Of a DNA stretch of 64,000 bases, positions 1 through 9,058 are shown piece by piece. The notes beneath the pieces were generated by a model. That model ran no database searches and was not told the DNA's origin. It was given only the letters and a program-made list of their open reading frames with translations. Numbering within the stretch: the first letter of the stretch is position 1; each line of letters begins with the position of its first letter. The position numbers and the translations under genes were made by a program. The stretch is from Pseudomonas paraglycinae (lineage in GTDB: Bacteria > Pseudomonadota > Gammaproteobacteria > Pseudomonadales > Pseudomonadaceae), in the NCBI RefSeq assembly GCF_021601625.1, contig NZ_BQHR01000008.1, positions 124,001-188,000 on the forward strand. The letters run 5' to 3'.

Positions 1-619
1 TCGCGAAGCGAAGGTCACCAGTTTGCGGGAGATCAACTGGGACAACTTCCAGCCGAACTTCTTCATGATCTTCCAGCCCGGCACCCTGAAGGATCTGCCG
101 GCGACCTACCTGACAAGCTTCTATCTGGCACCCGGTCACGATCAGCAGATTGTCGAGCTGTCCCGAGCATTCCCGGCAGTGACCATCCTGCAGGTCGAAG
201 CCTTGCTCGAACAGCTGCGCAGCATCCTTGCCCAGGTCACCCTGGCGGTGGAGTATGTGTTGTTGTTTGTGTTGGCGGCGGGGATGGCGGTGCTGTTTTC
301 CGGTTTGCAGGCAACCCTGGATGAGCGCATTCGCCAGGGTGCGCTGTTGCGTGCGCTGGGGGCCGAGCGGCAGTTGCTGATCAAGGCGCGACGGATCGAG
401 TTCGGCTTGCTCGGCGCGGTCAGCGGATTGTTCGCGGCGATCGGTTCGGAAGTGGTGAGTCTGGTGCTGTATCGCTTTGCCTTCGACCTGCCATGGCATC
501 CCCATCCGTGGTTGCTGCTGTTGCCGTTGATCGGCGCGGCGCTGATCGGTGGCGCCGGGGTGTTCGGCACGCGGCGTGCGCTGAACGCCAGCCCGCTGAC
601 AGTGTTACGCGAGGGTTGA
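1..619 (+). CDS. ABC transporter permease, FtsX-like C-terminal part (5' end outside window)
   Basis: The frame is open from the first bases of the window, so this is the C-terminal end of a longer protein; a TTG at 23 is only an internal codon. The visible part has three hydrophobic segments: around residues 75-95 counted from the TTG, near 130-150, and near 160-180. It ends in a typical FtsX/MacB-type tail (LNASPLTVLREG). The charged loop after the first segment (DERIRQGALLRALGAERQ) is the usual cytoplasmic loop that contacts the ATPase. Such permeases (LolE, MacB, YbbP types) work with an ATPase at the inner membrane on lipoproteins, lipids or peptides. The substrate cannot be read from this fragment. 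greB follows after 34 bases on the same strand. Confidence 0.8.
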   Translation, partial: REAKVTSLREINWDNFQPNFFMIFQPGTLKDLPATYLTSFYLAPGHDQQIVELSRAFPAVTILQVEALLEQLRSILAQVTLAVEYVLLFVLAAGMAVLFSGLQATLDERIRQGALLRALGAERQLLIKARRIEFGLLGAVSGLFAAIGSEVVSLVLYRFAFDLPWHPHPWLLLLPLIGAALIGGAGVFGTRRALNASPLTVLREG

Positions 620-653
620 TAGACTCCAGCCGTCTTAATCACAAGAAGTTGCC

Positions 654-1151
654 ATGAGCCGTTATCGCCCTCCCCGCACCGCCGGCACCGCGCTGATCAC
701 CCCCGAAGGTGAAGCGCGGATGCGCGCCGAATTCCATGAGCTTTGGCACGTGCGCCGCCCGCAGGTGACGCAATCGGTCAGCGAAGCGGCGGCTCAGGGT
801 GATCGTTCGGAAAATGCCGAGTACACCTACGGCAAGAAAATGCTGCGCGAGATCGACAGCCGCGTGCGTTTTCTCACCAAACGCCTTGAGGCGTTGAAAG
901 TGGTCAGCGAAAAACCGAGTGATCCGAACAAGGTCTACTTCGGCGCCTGGGTGACCATCGAAGACGAGGACGGCAAACAATCGCGCTATCGCATCGTCGG
1001 CCCGGACGAACTGGACCTGAAACTCGGCCTGATCAGCATCGACTCACCGCTGGCCCGCGCCCTGATCGGCAAGGCGCTGGATGCTGAAGTGCGGGTACAG
1101 ACGCCGACCGGCGAACAATTCGTCTACATCGTGGCGATCGAATATCCCTGA
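654..1151 (+). CDS. greB: Transcription elongation factor GreB
   Basis: This 165-residue protein has the normal length and architecture of GreA/GreB. The N-terminal antiparallel coiled coil (about residues 12-85) carries the acidic tip GDRSENAEY, which enters the RNA polymerase secondary channel and stimulates cleavage of backtracked RNA. A C-terminal FKBP-like domain follows (about 95-165). GreB rather than GreA is supported by the basic N-terminus [18 protein letters not shown]. The ATG at 654 is the only sensible start. The gene lies just downstream of the ABC permease and may be cotranscribed with it. Confidence 0.95.
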   Translation: MSRYRPPRTAGTALITPEGEARMRAEFHELWHVRRPQVTQSVSEAAAQGDRSENAEYTYGKKMLREIDSRVRFLTKRLEALKVVSEKPSDPNKVYFGAWVTIEDEDGKQSRYRIVGPDELDLKLGLISIDSPLARALIGKALDAEVRVQTPTGEQFVYIVAIEYP

Positions 1152-1154
1152 CGC

Positions 1155-1463
1155 TCAGCGCCGGGTGATCAGGCCCTGGCGTGCGACGCGGGTCAGTTGG
1201 CGAATCATTTCCGGCGCCTCTTCATGGCTCGGGGCCTGAATGACGGCCAAATCGAAACTGTCATCGGCAAAACGCGCCAGCGACTCACCGTCTTCAACGA
1301 ACTGGATCAGGAAGGCGGCAGGACCACCGCTGCGGCGTGGCCAGCCATCGAGATAACGCAACAGCGTTGGCTGATGTTTGCCGCCAAGCAGGATTTTCGG
1401 ATTGCGCTGGGTGATGTGTGCCGTGATCGGCGCGGGACGTGCTGGAGGGCGTAGTGCATTCAT
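1155..1463 (-). CDS. Small protein resembling the C-terminal half of a class I methyltransferase
   Basis: This is a 102-residue reading frame that converges on greB with only 3 bases between the stops. I prefer the ATG at 1463 over the upstream GTG-type start because it begins the compact sequence MNALRPPARPAPI. The stretch FADDSFDLAVIQAP followed by MIRQLTRVARQGL looks like the end of a Rossmann methyltransferase (strand 4 to helix E), but no SAM-binding glycine motif is present. It may be a degenerate or accessory protein. The ribosome-binding site is weak. Function unknown. Confidence 0.55.
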   Translation of the reverse strand: MNALRPPARPAPITAHITQRNPKILLGGKHQPTLLRYLDGWPRRSGGPAAFLIQFVEDGESLARFADDSFDLAVIQAPSHEEAPEMIRQLTRVARQGLITRR

Positions 1464-1670
1464 CGTGTCGTGTCTCTGCCTCAAAAGTCTGCATGGCAGG
1501 TGAGAGGCAACACCGAACCAGCGCTTTAGCGGTATTTCGAAGCCCTGTTCCGGCTTCTGACGGCAACTGAAGAATAGTCACCTGGCGCCCCGCAAGTAGC
1601 TGTTTAAATCGGCGCATGAGCGGCATCCTAGAGAACGTGACCGGCCAGTGTCAAGAATCAGCCGCAACAA

Positions 1671-1697
1671 AAAAGGCCCGCACAATGCGGGCCTTTT
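1671..1697 (-). terminator. Rho-independent terminator downstream of the doxX-like gene
   Basis: A perfect 12-base inverted repeat (arms 1671-1682 and 1686-1697, loop of 3) is rich in G and C at its core and flanked by A on one side and T on the other. On the minus strand it ends in a T run just after the DoxX-like gene stop at 1714. It could also work for plus-strand transcripts. Confidence 0.85.
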
Positions 1698-1713
1698 GCT
1701 TGAGACAGAGCCT

Positions 1714-2148
1714 TCAACCGGCGATGGCGCGATCCACCGAGAGCTTGCCGGCGCCTTCGATCAGCACCGCGAGGCTACCGCCGAGCAGGGCCAGAGCGAA
1801 CTCGTAACCGTTGTTGGCCATGAACAGACCGTTGCTGATGTGCACGGTGAAGATCGCCACCAGCGACAGGAAGGTCAGGCCCAGTGCCGCCGGGCGAACC
1901 AGCAGGCCGATGATCAGCGCCAGACCGGCGAAGAACTCGGTACCGCCGGCCAAGGTGGCCATCAGGTAACCCGGGGTCAGGCCGATGCTTTCCATGTATT
2001 GCGCAGTGCCCGCCAGGCCGTAGCCACCGAACAGGCCGAAGAGTTTCTGCGAGCCGTGGGCGGCGAAGATCACGCCGACGGCAATGCGCAGAATGGTCAG
2101 ACCGTAGCCGGCGCGGGTGAACAGAACCTTGTTGATCAGAGAGCTCAT
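1714..2148 (-). CDS. DoxX family membrane protein
   Basis: This 144-residue protein has four hydrophobic segments (about residues 15-32, 50-70, 78-98 and 108-128) and the DoxX signature GVIFAAHGSQKLFGLFGGYG followed by a GGTEFFAGLALIIGLLVRPAA block. DoxX-type proteins are small inner-membrane proteins linked to quinone or thiol redox chemistry and stress tolerance; the exact reaction is usually unknown. It stands alone between its terminator and a 107-base AT-rich intergenic region that probably holds its promoter, downstream of the MltF-like gene on the same strand. Confidence 0.85.
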   Translation of the reverse strand: MSSLINKVLFTRAGYGLTILRIAVGVIFAAHGSQKLFGLFGGYGLAGTAQYMESIGLTPGYLMATLAGGTEFFAGLALIIGLLVRPAALGLTFLSLVAIFTVHISNGLFMANNGYEFALALLGGSLAVLIEGAGKLSVDRAIAG

Positions 2149-2255
2149 GTTGCGTTTCCTTGTTGTCAGAAGTGCTTGTTGGTTGGCCGCTATATTAATC
2201 AGTTAATTTCATGTTAAAAGCGCAAAAATTCCGCCATAACAATCAATTTATTAGA

Positions 2256-3677
2256 TCATTTGCGTGAAACCACTTTCTGCCCTCCGGGCTCCAACGACTC
2301 CCGCTCCCGGTCGAACGCCAAGTAATACTTGTTCACGCTATTAACATAGCTGACGGCCCCCATTCCCACCTGCTCCATGGCGATGCGCTCGACCTGGAAG
2401 AACCACTGATTGGGGTTCAGGCCGCGACGCCGCGCTTCGGCACGCATGCCTTGCACCCGCTCCGGGCCGATGTTGTACGCCGCCAGAGTGAACGCCATGC
2501 GCTCGCGCTCGTTGAGCTTGGGGCTGTTGAAGAACTTGCGGCGGATCATCGCCAGGTACTTGGCCCCGGCCTGCACATTCGCATCGAGATTCTGGATATT
2601 GTTGACGCCGACTCGCTGCGCGGCGGACGGCGTGATCTGCATCAGCCCGGTCGGGCCGCTGCCGTTGCGCGCGTTGGGCTGTAGCGCCGACTCCTTGAAG
2701 GCCAGCGCCGCCAGGTTGAGCCAATCCATGTTTTGCGCTTCGGCGTGCTTCTGCAGGGTCGGGCGCAATTTCTCCAGGCGCTGGCGGTCAGCCTTGGCCA
2801 ACGGATAGTGCACCTGATAGAGACGGCGATAGATCCGCAGGAACGCCGCATCTTCGTTCGACGGTTTGTTGTAGCCGGTCAGGAAGCGGTCGATGCTGGC
2901 CCGCAACATCGAGGCATCACGGCGCACGAACCAGTATTCCTCGCCCGGTTCGCTGATCATCACCTGACGGTCGAAACGCAGCTTGGGCAGGATCTTGCCC
3001 CACCGCTCGGCAATCGGTTGCTCGACGATGGTCAAGTGGAAGATCCCGCCCTGAACCATCTCCAGCACGTCCTCGACCGCCAGCGTCGGATCGACCCATT
3101 CGATCTTGATCGGCGCCAGTTTGTGCAGCGCCAGTTTCTGGTTGAGCTGACTGACCGCCTCTCCCGCCGCACTGCCGGTGGGCAGCGCCAGGGTTTTGCC
3201 GGCCAGTTGCTCGACATTGGTGTAGCGTTTTTCACCCTTGATGCCGACCAGCACCAGCGGCACGTTGCTGGCAATCGGCTCGCTGCTGGCGACCGCGTGG
3301 CCCGGTTGCAGCTCGAGCAGTTCACCCGGCGCCACCAGATCGCCTTCGCCGCGCTGCAACGCGCCGAGCAGTTGATCCTTGGCTTTGGGGATGATCTTGA
3401 GGGTGATTTCCTGGCCATCGCGAGCGTGGCCATTGAGGTATTGCTCGAAGGCGCGCAGCCGGTGGTATTCGATGCCGATGGCCTGGCCCTGAACTTCGCC
3501 GGAGCTGTTGCGGCTCTGGTTGACCAGCACCCGCAACACGCGGCTGCTGCGGATTTCGGTCAGGTCGCGAACCTTGGCGGCCGGCACGGCTTGCAGCGGC
3601 CCGGGCAGCCGCGCGACCGCCGTCATCGGCAGCAGCAGCGAACCACACAGCAGGAGCAAAACCGAGGGACGAACCAT
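2256..3677 (-). CDS. MltF-like membrane-bound lytic murein transglycosylase
   Basis: The 473-residue protein has a signal peptide (about residues 1-20, MVRPSVLLLLCGSLLLP). A periplasmic solute-binding domain follows (about 35-280), then a C-terminal SLT lytic transglycosylase domain (about 305-450). The catalytic Glu lies in the motif AFKESALQPNA, followed by GPTGLMQITPSAAQRVG and YNIGPERV, all typical of the family. It cleaves peptidoglycan glycan strands to 1,6-anhydro ends in the periplasm. I chose the ATG at 3677, preceded by GGAGAG, over a frame extension that lacks a signal sequence. In Pseudomonas the classical mltF lies beside purL, so this copy between doxX and tatD is probably a paralogue (MltF2 type). 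Confidence 0.88.
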   Translation of the reverse strand: MVRPSVLLLLCGSLLLPMTAVARLPGPLQAVPAAKVRDLTEIRSSRVLRVLVNQSRNSSGEVQGQAIGIEYHRLRAFEQYLNGHARDGQEITLKIIPKAKDQLLGALQRGEGDLVAPGELLELQPGHAVASSEPIASNVPLVLVGIKGEKRYTNVEQLAGKTLALPTGSAAGEAVSQLNQKLALHKLAPIKIEWVDPTLAVEDVLEMVQGGIFHLTIVEQPIAERWGKILPKLRFDRQVMISEPGEEYWFVRRDASMLRASIDRFLTGYNKPSNEDAAFLRIYRRLYQVHYPLAKADRQRLEKLRPTLQKHAEAQNMDWLNLAALAFKESALQPNARNGSGPTGLMQITPSAAQRVGVNNIQNLDANVQAGAKYLAMIRRKFFNSPKLNERERMAFTLAAYNIGPERVQGMRAEARRRGLNPNQWFFQVERIAMEQVGMGAVSYVNSVNKYYLAFDRERESLEPGGQKVVSRK

Positions 3678-3913
3678 CCACTCTCCGGAAAGAATACGGG
3701 GCGTTTTTACCGCTGAGCGGTCGCAAAACACCGACGAAAACAGAGCGCCTGGAGCGCTGATAAAGTGCGAGAGACTGGCACAGTGATGGCAACTCTGCCA
3801 ACCCGGCCTGCTACGCGGCCTCAACAGACAGCCATAAGCCGTTGTAGTTCTTGGCTTTTCTTATAAATCTACAGCTCTGATATGCTTTCCGGCCTTCGGC
3901 CCGAGGTAGCACC

Positions 3914-4720
3914 ATGCAACTCATCGATATCGGCGTCAACCTGACCAACCCCAGTTTCGCCGACAAACACCAGGCCGTGCTCGACCGCGCCTATGCGGCC
4001 GGAGTCTGCCAACTGGTGCTGACCGGCACCAGCGTCGAAGGCAGCGAACAGGCACTGGAGCTGTGCCAGCAACTGGATCCGGAAGGCCAGCGACTGTTCG
4101 CCACCGCCGGCATTCACCCACATTCCGCCAGCGACTGGAACGCCGACAGCGCAAGGCGTCTGCGCAGTCTGTTGCAGGAATCGAACGTGGTGGCGGTGGG
4201 CGAATGCGGGCTGGATTTCAACCGCGATTTCTCGCCGCGCCCGCAACAGGAAAAAGTCCTCGAAGAACATCTGGCGCTGGCTGCCGAACTGCAATTGCCG
4301 GTGTTTCTGCACGAGCGTGATGCGAGCCAGCGCCTGCTGGACATCCTCCGTGACTTCCGCGACCGCTTGCCCGCCGCCGTGGTGCATTGCTTCACCGGCG
4401 AGCAGAAAGCCCTGTTCAGCTACCTCGATCTGGATCTGCACATCGGCATCACCGGCTGGATCTGCGACGAGCGTCGCGGCACCCATTTGCATCCGCTGGT
4501 GAAGGAGATCAAGCGCGGTCGCCTGATGCTGGAAAGCGATGCACCGTACCTGCTGCCGCGCACGTTGCGGCCGAAGCCGAAAAACGGCCGCAACGAGCCG
4601 GCGTATCTGACCGAAGTACTGCGTGAAGTGGCATTGCATCGAGACGAAACCGAAGAGGATCTGGCGGCCCACACCACTGCGTGCGCGCGTGCGTTCTACG
4701 GTTTACCTACCCTGCCCTAG
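3914..4720 (+). CDS. tatD: TatD family metal-dependent deoxyribonuclease
   Basis: This 268-residue TIM-barrel hydrolase starts [15 protein letters not shown]. It keeps the TatD metal ligands: the Glu in [13 protein letters not shown], the His in [10 protein letters not shown], the His in VVHCFTGE and the Asp in [13 protein letters not shown]. TatD enzymes are 3'-5' exonucleases acting on DNA and RNA in the cytoplasm, linked to oxidative DNA damage repair. The ATG is preceded by GAGG. It is divergent from the MltF-like gene across 236 bases that should hold both promoters; despite its name it is not next to tatABC here. Confidence 0.92.
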   Translation: MQLIDIGVNLTNPSFADKHQAVLDRAYAAGVCQLVLTGTSVEGSEQALELCQQLDPEGQRLFATAGIHPHSASDWNADSARRLRSLLQESNVVAVGECGLDFNRDFSPRPQQEKVLEEHLALAAELQLPVFLHERDASQRLLDILRDFRDRLPAAVVHCFTGEQKALFSYLDLDLHIGITGWICDERRGTHLHPLVKEIKRGRLMLESDAPYLLPRTLRPKPKNGRNEPAYLTEVLREVALHRDETEEDLAAHTTACARAFYGLPTLP

Positions 4721-4730
4721 CCGAGGCCAA

Positions 4731-4749
4731 TGCATCACTTGTTGATGCA
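4731..4749. repeat. Inverted repeat between tatD and the chemoreceptor gene
   Basis: TGCATCA at 4731-4737 and its complement TGATGCA at 4743-4749 form a perfect 7-base inverted repeat with a 5-base centre. No T run follows, so it is not an ordinary terminator; an operator is possible. It begins 10 bases after the tatD stop and ends 79 bases before the chemoreceptor start. Confidence 0.45.
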
Positions 4750-4828
4750 CATCAAGATCCGGACACCTGCGTAGCGGCACAATAATGGCACCTTGCCAAA
4801 ACTGTTTCCGCTATCAGAGAAGACCTCC

Positions 4829-6310
4829 ATGGGTGCCTGGCTTAGCAATATCTCGCTGAAATACAAATTCTGGGCGGTCAACGCGGTCGCCTTTGTCACC
4901 ACCCTGTTGCTGGTGCTGTACGCCGTGCAGCTCGAACAACAGGCCCGCAGCCACGCCGCGCAAACCTCGGCCCAGGCCCAGGCGCAATTGCTCAAGGCCT
5001 GGCCGGCCGGGCAGGCGCTGCCAAAATCCGAACAGGTTCTGACTTTCAAACGCGGTGAAGCGCCGCGCCTCAACGATCAGCCGCTGCTGGAGATCACCGA
5101 CAGCGGCGGCTGGATCGAGATCAGTCACCTGCCATTGTTTGGTGAAAATCCGCTGCTCGGCGCCGAGGTCTTCAGCCGCGCCGATGGCCAGCAGGTCGCC
5201 GTGATCGCCTACGCCCCCAGCCTCAGCCAAGTGTTCAGCGAACGCTTCGCCAACTACGCGATGGCGGTGTTCATCCTGATGCTGGCGATGCTTGGCGCTT
5301 CACAGTTGTTGATCCGCTTTCTGCTCAGCCAACTCAACACCCTCAAGGACGTGATGCTGCACGTGGAGAAAACCGGCGACCTTGCCGCCCGTGTGCCGCT
5401 GGCCTGCAAGGATGAAGTCGGGCAGATGGCCAACGCGTTCAATGCGATGCAGGCCGGTTATCAGCGAGTAGTGACCACCGTGGCCAACACCGCGCGGCAA
5501 CTCGACGTCGGTGCCGCGCGACTGGCGTCGAGCATGAACGAAGTACGTCACGGCATGCTCGGCCAGCAGAGCGAAACCGATCAGGCCGCCACGGCGATCA
5601 ACGAAATGACCGCCACCGTCTACCACATCGCCCAGCACGCCGGCGCCACTCGCGATCTGTCGCAGACCGCCGATGGTCTGGCCGGCAGCGGCCAGCAAGT
5701 GGTGAGCCGGGTGCAGACTTCGATTGCCGGCCTGTCCAGCGGCGTGCAGCAGACCGCCGAGATGATCCAGCGTCTGGCCGAGGACAGCCAAAAGATCAAC
5801 GGCGTGGTCAGCGTGATCCACAGCATCGCCGAACAAACCAATCTGCTCGCACTCAACGCCGCCATCGAAGCGGCGCGCGCCGGGGAGATGGGTCGCGGGT
5901 TTGCGGTGGTCGCCGACGAGGTGCGCAACCTTGCCAAACGTGTGCAGACCTCCACCGATGAGATCACCACCATGGTCTCGGCGTTGCAGGCCGGCACCCG
6001 CGACGCGGTGGACTTCATGCAGGAAAGTTCGTACAAGGCCGATGACTGCGTGCAGCAGGCGCAAGAAGCTGGTGAAGCGCTGGCGGAAATCACCGGGGCG
6101 GTAGCGCAGATGCGCGAGAGCAACACGCAGATTGCGGTGGCGGCGGAGCAGCAAAGTCAGGTGGCCGAAGAGATGAACCGCGCCGTGGTGAGCATTCGCG
6201 ATGTCACCGAAAACACCGTACAACAGACCGTGGATTCGGCGACCACCAGTAACGAGTTGGCGACACTGGCCGGGGAATTGAACAAGGCGATCGGCCAATT
6301 GAAGCTCTAG
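4829..6310 (+). CDS. Methyl-accepting chemotaxis protein
   Basis: This 493-residue receptor has a first membrane segment at about residues 13-35 and a short periplasmic domain to about residue 145. A second membrane segment lies near 145-170, followed by a HAMP domain near 170-225. The signalling domain contains the near-invariant hairpin tip, [19 protein letters not shown] followed by [17 protein letters not shown]. It senses a periplasmic or membrane cue and controls CheA. The small sensor domain does not identify a ligand. There is no C-terminal CheR-binding pentapeptide (it ends IGQLKL). I chose the ATG at 4829 because it directly precedes the membrane segment; the upstream TTG at 4793 adds unrelated residues. 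Confidence 0.92.
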   Translation: MGAWLSNISLKYKFWAVNAVAFVTTLLLVLYAVQLEQQARSHAAQTSAQAQAQLLKAWPAGQALPKSEQVLTFKRGEAPRLNDQPLLEITDSGGWIEISHLPLFGENPLLGAEVFSRADGQQVAVIAYAPSLSQVFSERFANYAMAVFILMLAMLGASQLLIRFLLSQLNTLKDVMLHVEKTGDLAARVPLACKDEVGQMANAFNAMQAGYQRVVTTVANTARQLDVGAARLASSMNEVRHGMLGQQSETDQAATAINEMTATVYHIAQHAGATRDLSQTADGLAGSGQQVVSRVQTSIAGLSSGVQQTAEMIQRLAEDSQKINGVVSVIHSIAEQTNLLALNAAIEAARAGEMGRGFAVVADEVRNLAKRVQTSTDEITTMVSALQAGTRDAVDFMQESSYKADDCVQQAQEAGEALAEITGAVAQMRESNTQIAVAAEQQSQVAEEMNRAVVSIRDVTENTVQQTVDSATTSNELATLAGELNKAIGQLKL

Positions 6311-6434
6311 GGGGCAACATCAAGAATGGCCATTGTTCCTATCACTTCAATAGCCAACCTTGATTCGCCGCCCTCGCTGCCCCGGCCTATTCTTCAACCA
6401 TGTACCGAACGAACATGGATCGAGGAGCAGCAAC

Positions 6435-6800
6435 ATGGGCAAACGTCACCCCAACCTTCCCGCGTGGCAATGGCGCGCGTACCCGAACAACCATCAGCAC
6501 CCGACCAATCTGGTGCTGCACCTGATTGCCGTGCCGCTGTTCATCGTCGCGTTTCTGTTGATCGTCTCGGGCGTGTTCAGCCTGAGTCTGGCCAGCGTGG
6601 CGATCGGCGTGATTGGCGTCATTGCGGCGCTGGGTCTGCAGCGTCACGGTCACAGCCTGGAGGCGCAAGCCTCCGAGCCGTTCAGTGATCGCAAGGACGC
6701 CGTCTCGCGTCTGCTGGTCGAGCAGTTCCTGACGTTTCCGCGGTTCTTCCTCAGTGGCGGCTGGTTTCGCGCCTGGCGTGAACGCCATCGCCGCCATTGA
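6435..6800 (+). CDS. Mpo1-like (DUF962) small membrane protein
   Basis: This 121-residue protein contains the Mpo1/DUF962 pattern HPTNLVLHLIAVPLF, with two hydrophobic segments at about residues 28-48 and 52-70. A conserved FLTFPRFFLSGGW motif lies near the C-terminus. The yeast member Mpo1 is an iron-dependent dioxygenase in long-chain 2-hydroxy fatty-acid breakdown; the bacterial role is not established. The ATG at 6435 is chosen for its GAGGAG ribosome-binding site; the longer frame upstream has no such site. It converges on the thioesterase-like gene with one base between the stops. Confidence 0.8.
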   Translation: MGKRHPNLPAWQWRAYPNNHQHPTNLVLHLIAVPLFIVAFLLIVSGVFSLSLASVAIGVIGVIAALGLQRHGHSLEAQASEPFSDRKDAVSRLLVEQFLTFPRFFLSGGWFRAWRERHRRH

Positions 6801-6801
6801 G

Positions 6802-7596
6802 TCAGGCGAAGATCGTCACCGTCTGCCGACTCATGGCAATCAGTTCACCCTTCGCGCTCCACAGCTTGGCGGCGACATGCCCGTAACCGTCAGCCGCATA
6901 CTCGATGTCCGCCAGGTATTGGCAAAAATCCAGCGTACTCAAATCCCGTAACGGCTGAACGAATTCGATGGTCCAGGTCAGCGTGCTGCCCGGTGCCGGC
7001 TTCTTCAGATACGGCAACAGCGCGGGCGGCCAGGCATCGACCAGCGCCAGCAGGTGCGCTTCGTTGACCGGCTCTTCCTTCACATCCCCACGCAAACGCA
7101 CCCAGCCGCCCATCAGCCGCGATTGATTGCCGGTGAACGGCATGCCGCCGACACTCCAGCGCATCGCCAGATGGCGCATGAACTCGGGGGTTACGCCCTT
7201 GATATACGGCAGTTCCTGGCAGTCATCCCAGTGTTTCATCTCCGGTGCCGGATAGGCTTCAACCGCCACTTCCGACGACCGCGAAGCCCCGAAGCTGCCT
7301 TGCACCATCGTCACCACCTGACCGTTCTGCACAGCGCGCCCCAGCACCTGGCTGACCGCTTTGCCTTCGCGCAGTACTTCGACTTCAAAGCTCACCGGCA
7401 CTTCTGGCTCGACCGGGCCGACAAAGGTGATCGCCAGCGAACGCACCGGCCGATCGGTCGGAACCTTGGTGCGCATCACTTCAAATTGCAGCGCGGCCAC
7501 CAATCCGCCAAAACTGGCCCGGCCCTGCCCCCACTCCGCCGGAATCGTGACCTCCGGTTGACGACGGACAGCATCGATCAGATCGCAAAAGCGCAT
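6802..7596 (-). CDS. Acyl-CoA thioesterase-like double hot-dog protein
   Basis: The protein of 264 residues looks like a TesB-type double hot-dog enzyme. The N-terminal half contains WGQGRASFGGLVAALQFEVM, the usual start of the first hot-dog helix, and GRAVQNGQVVTMVQGSFG. The C-terminal half repeats the fold and ends AKLWSAKGELIAMSRQTV. Such enzymes hydrolyse acyl-CoA thioesters in the cytoplasm; the chain-length preference cannot be told. The ATG at 7596 has GAGG five bases upstream, so I prefer it over the GTG at 7611. It stands alone on the minus strand downstream of the CHAD gene. Confidence 0.75.
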   Translation of the reverse strand: MRFCDLIDAVRRQPEVTIPAEWGQGRASFGGLVAALQFEVMRTKVPTDRPVRSLAITFVGPVEPEVPVSFEVEVLREGKAVSQVLGRAVQNGQVVTMVQGSFGASRSSEVAVEAYPAPEMKHWDDCQELPYIKGVTPEFMRHLAMRWSVGGMPFTGNQSRLMGGWVRLRGDVKEEPVNEAHLLALVDAWPPALLPYLKKPAPGSTLTWTIEFVQPLRDLSTLDFCQYLADIEYAADGYGHVAAKLWSAKGELIAMSRQTVTIFA

Positions 7597-7717
7597 GGAA
7601 ACCTCGGACACGAAAAAGGGAATGACCGGATCTTAACCAGCGCGGCAGAGCGGCGCAGCGTCCATTCCGGTCAAAGAGACTGACAGATAAGACAGCGATG
7701 CTGCGCGCCAGCGGGTT

Positions 7718-8485
7718 TCAGGACTTGAAGCAGGCTGCGCTGAGTTTTTCCAGCACCCGGTCGGCCTTGATTTCGGCCTTGGCCATGGTCGCCTGCCAAG
7801 TGGCGACGCAGGGTTGCAGATCCGGCTCCAGCTCGGCGCGGGCCAGCCATTGCCAGCAATCGTGCCAGTCACCGAGAGCGCCTTGTGCGGATTTCAAACG
7901 GGGTAATGCGGCTTCGGGCAAACGATCCAGTTCAGGATAGGCCTCGATGCCGTAACGCACGCGCTTGATCAGCAGGCGCAGGCGATGACGGTCATGGGCC
8001 GGGTCGTGCAGCGCCACATCGAGGTTCTTCCATTGTTTGCCCAGACGTTTTTCGATGCGTCTGTCCAGATTCTTGAGTAGTCCCTGGCGCTGGGACGCGC
8101 GCAGAAAACGCGGAAAGGCGTCGAGGATCATCAACAGCGACGCCACTTCGGCGCTGGCCGCCAGCGTCGGGTACGCCTCGGCCATCTGCGCCATGCGGCG
8201 CTGCGCGGCTTCGGGCTGATCGTGTTTGATCAGCCAGGCTGCCAACACCTCGCGATCGCGCCACGGCGTGGTCAGTTGCCCGACGCTGGCCGCCGCGCTT
8301 TCCAGTTGCTCGACACCGGGCAAGCCGCGCAACGGTCGCAGCAGACTGCGCAAGCGCCGCACGGTGGTGCGCAGATCGTGCAGTGCTTCAGGGTCGGTTC
8401 GAGCGGTCAAACGGGCCTGACAGCCCAGCAGCCTGACTTCCAGGCTCAAGACATGAGCCACCAACCGATCGACCAACGCAGACAT
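7718..8485 (-). CDS. CHAD domain protein
   Basis: This 255-residue helical protein is a CHAD domain over nearly its full length, with the typical basic motifs LHDLRTTVRRLRSLLRP near the N-terminus, and RLRLLIKRVRYGIEAYPEL and LGDWHDCWQWL later. CHAD domains bind inorganic polyphosphate through conserved basic residues and are often found near polyphosphate enzymes or on polyphosphate granules. No CYTH domain is fused here and no polyphosphate gene is adjacent. The gene is followed by the lipoprotein gene upstream on the same strand, with a 77-base gap. Confidence 0.82.
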   Translation of the reverse strand: MSALVDRLVAHVLSLEVRLLGCQARLTARTDPEALHDLRTTVRRLRSLLRPLRGLPGVEQLESAAASVGQLTTPWRDREVLAAWLIKHDQPEAAQRRMAQMAEAYPTLAASAEVASLLMILDAFPRFLRASQRQGLLKNLDRRIEKRLGKQWKNLDVALHDPAHDRHRLRLLIKRVRYGIEAYPELDRLPEAALPRLKSAQGALGDWHDCWQWLARAELEPDLQPCVATWQATMAKAEIKADRVLEKLSAACFKS

Positions 8486-8562
8486 TACTTGCTCCTGAAT
8501 TCAATGGCGCTGCATGAGTGTGCACCTGCGCAAGGGACCTGCCCTTGCGCCACGTCAGCAGC

Positions 8563-8841
8563 TTAGCGCCCGGCGCGGGATTCGCGAATGTAGAAACGTG
8601 CCTTTTCGGCTTTCTTGGTGCAGCCTTCAAACCCTTCGAATTGCTGCTGGGTCTTGGCCGCCGTCAACAGCGACAACGCCTTGGAATAGCTGACGGTGCC
8701 GGCAAAACCTTCGGCCTTAGCCAGATCCAATTCATGCCACGCCGCGTCCAGCTGGCTGCCGCAGCTGTCGCGGTAAGCGGTCTTGCCGGCGCAACCGGCC
8801 AATGCCAGCGCCATCAACGGCACACAGATCCAGGCTTTCAT
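8563..8841 (-). CDS. Small predicted lipoprotein
   Basis: This 92-residue protein has a signal peptide ending in the lipobox LAGC (MKAWICVPLMALALAGCAG), so it should be lipidated at that Cys and anchored in the envelope. The mature part contains two Cys (DSCGSQL and EGCTKKA) that could form a disulphide, and a helical stretch WHELDLAKAEGFAGT. The ATG at 8841 is preceded by GAGG at a good distance; a GTG one codon earlier is less likely. No known family recognised. It is divergent from the patatin gene across 217 bases. Confidence 0.75.
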   Translation of the reverse strand: MKAWICVPLMALALAGCAGKTAYRDSCGSQLDAAWHELDLAKAEGFAGTVSYSKALSLLTAAKTQQQFEGFEGCTKKAEKARFYIRESRAGR

Positions 8842-9058
8842 CACTCACACCTCGAAGATTGGTCAACAGTCGTGCAGGTAAGACGGTGCGGCAGCGAAAA
8901 AGTGCCTTGCGTCCCGCATTTGCACCGCTCTGCAAAAGATAACGCCGACGGGTCATGAAGTATCGAAAAAACGACGCCATCGCCGCCCCGAGCGACCCCG
9001 GCGATTGAAGCCCGGCCCTCGATGGGTGCATTGTGCAACCTTGTCGGGAGGAAGTTGG

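Noticed and set aside
3776-3791. Sigma-54-like site (TGGCACAGTGATGGCA) before tatD
   Set aside because: It has two departures from the consensus (A after TGGCAC and G in the -12 block) and TatD has no known RpoN control. Chance matches are common in GC-rich DNA.
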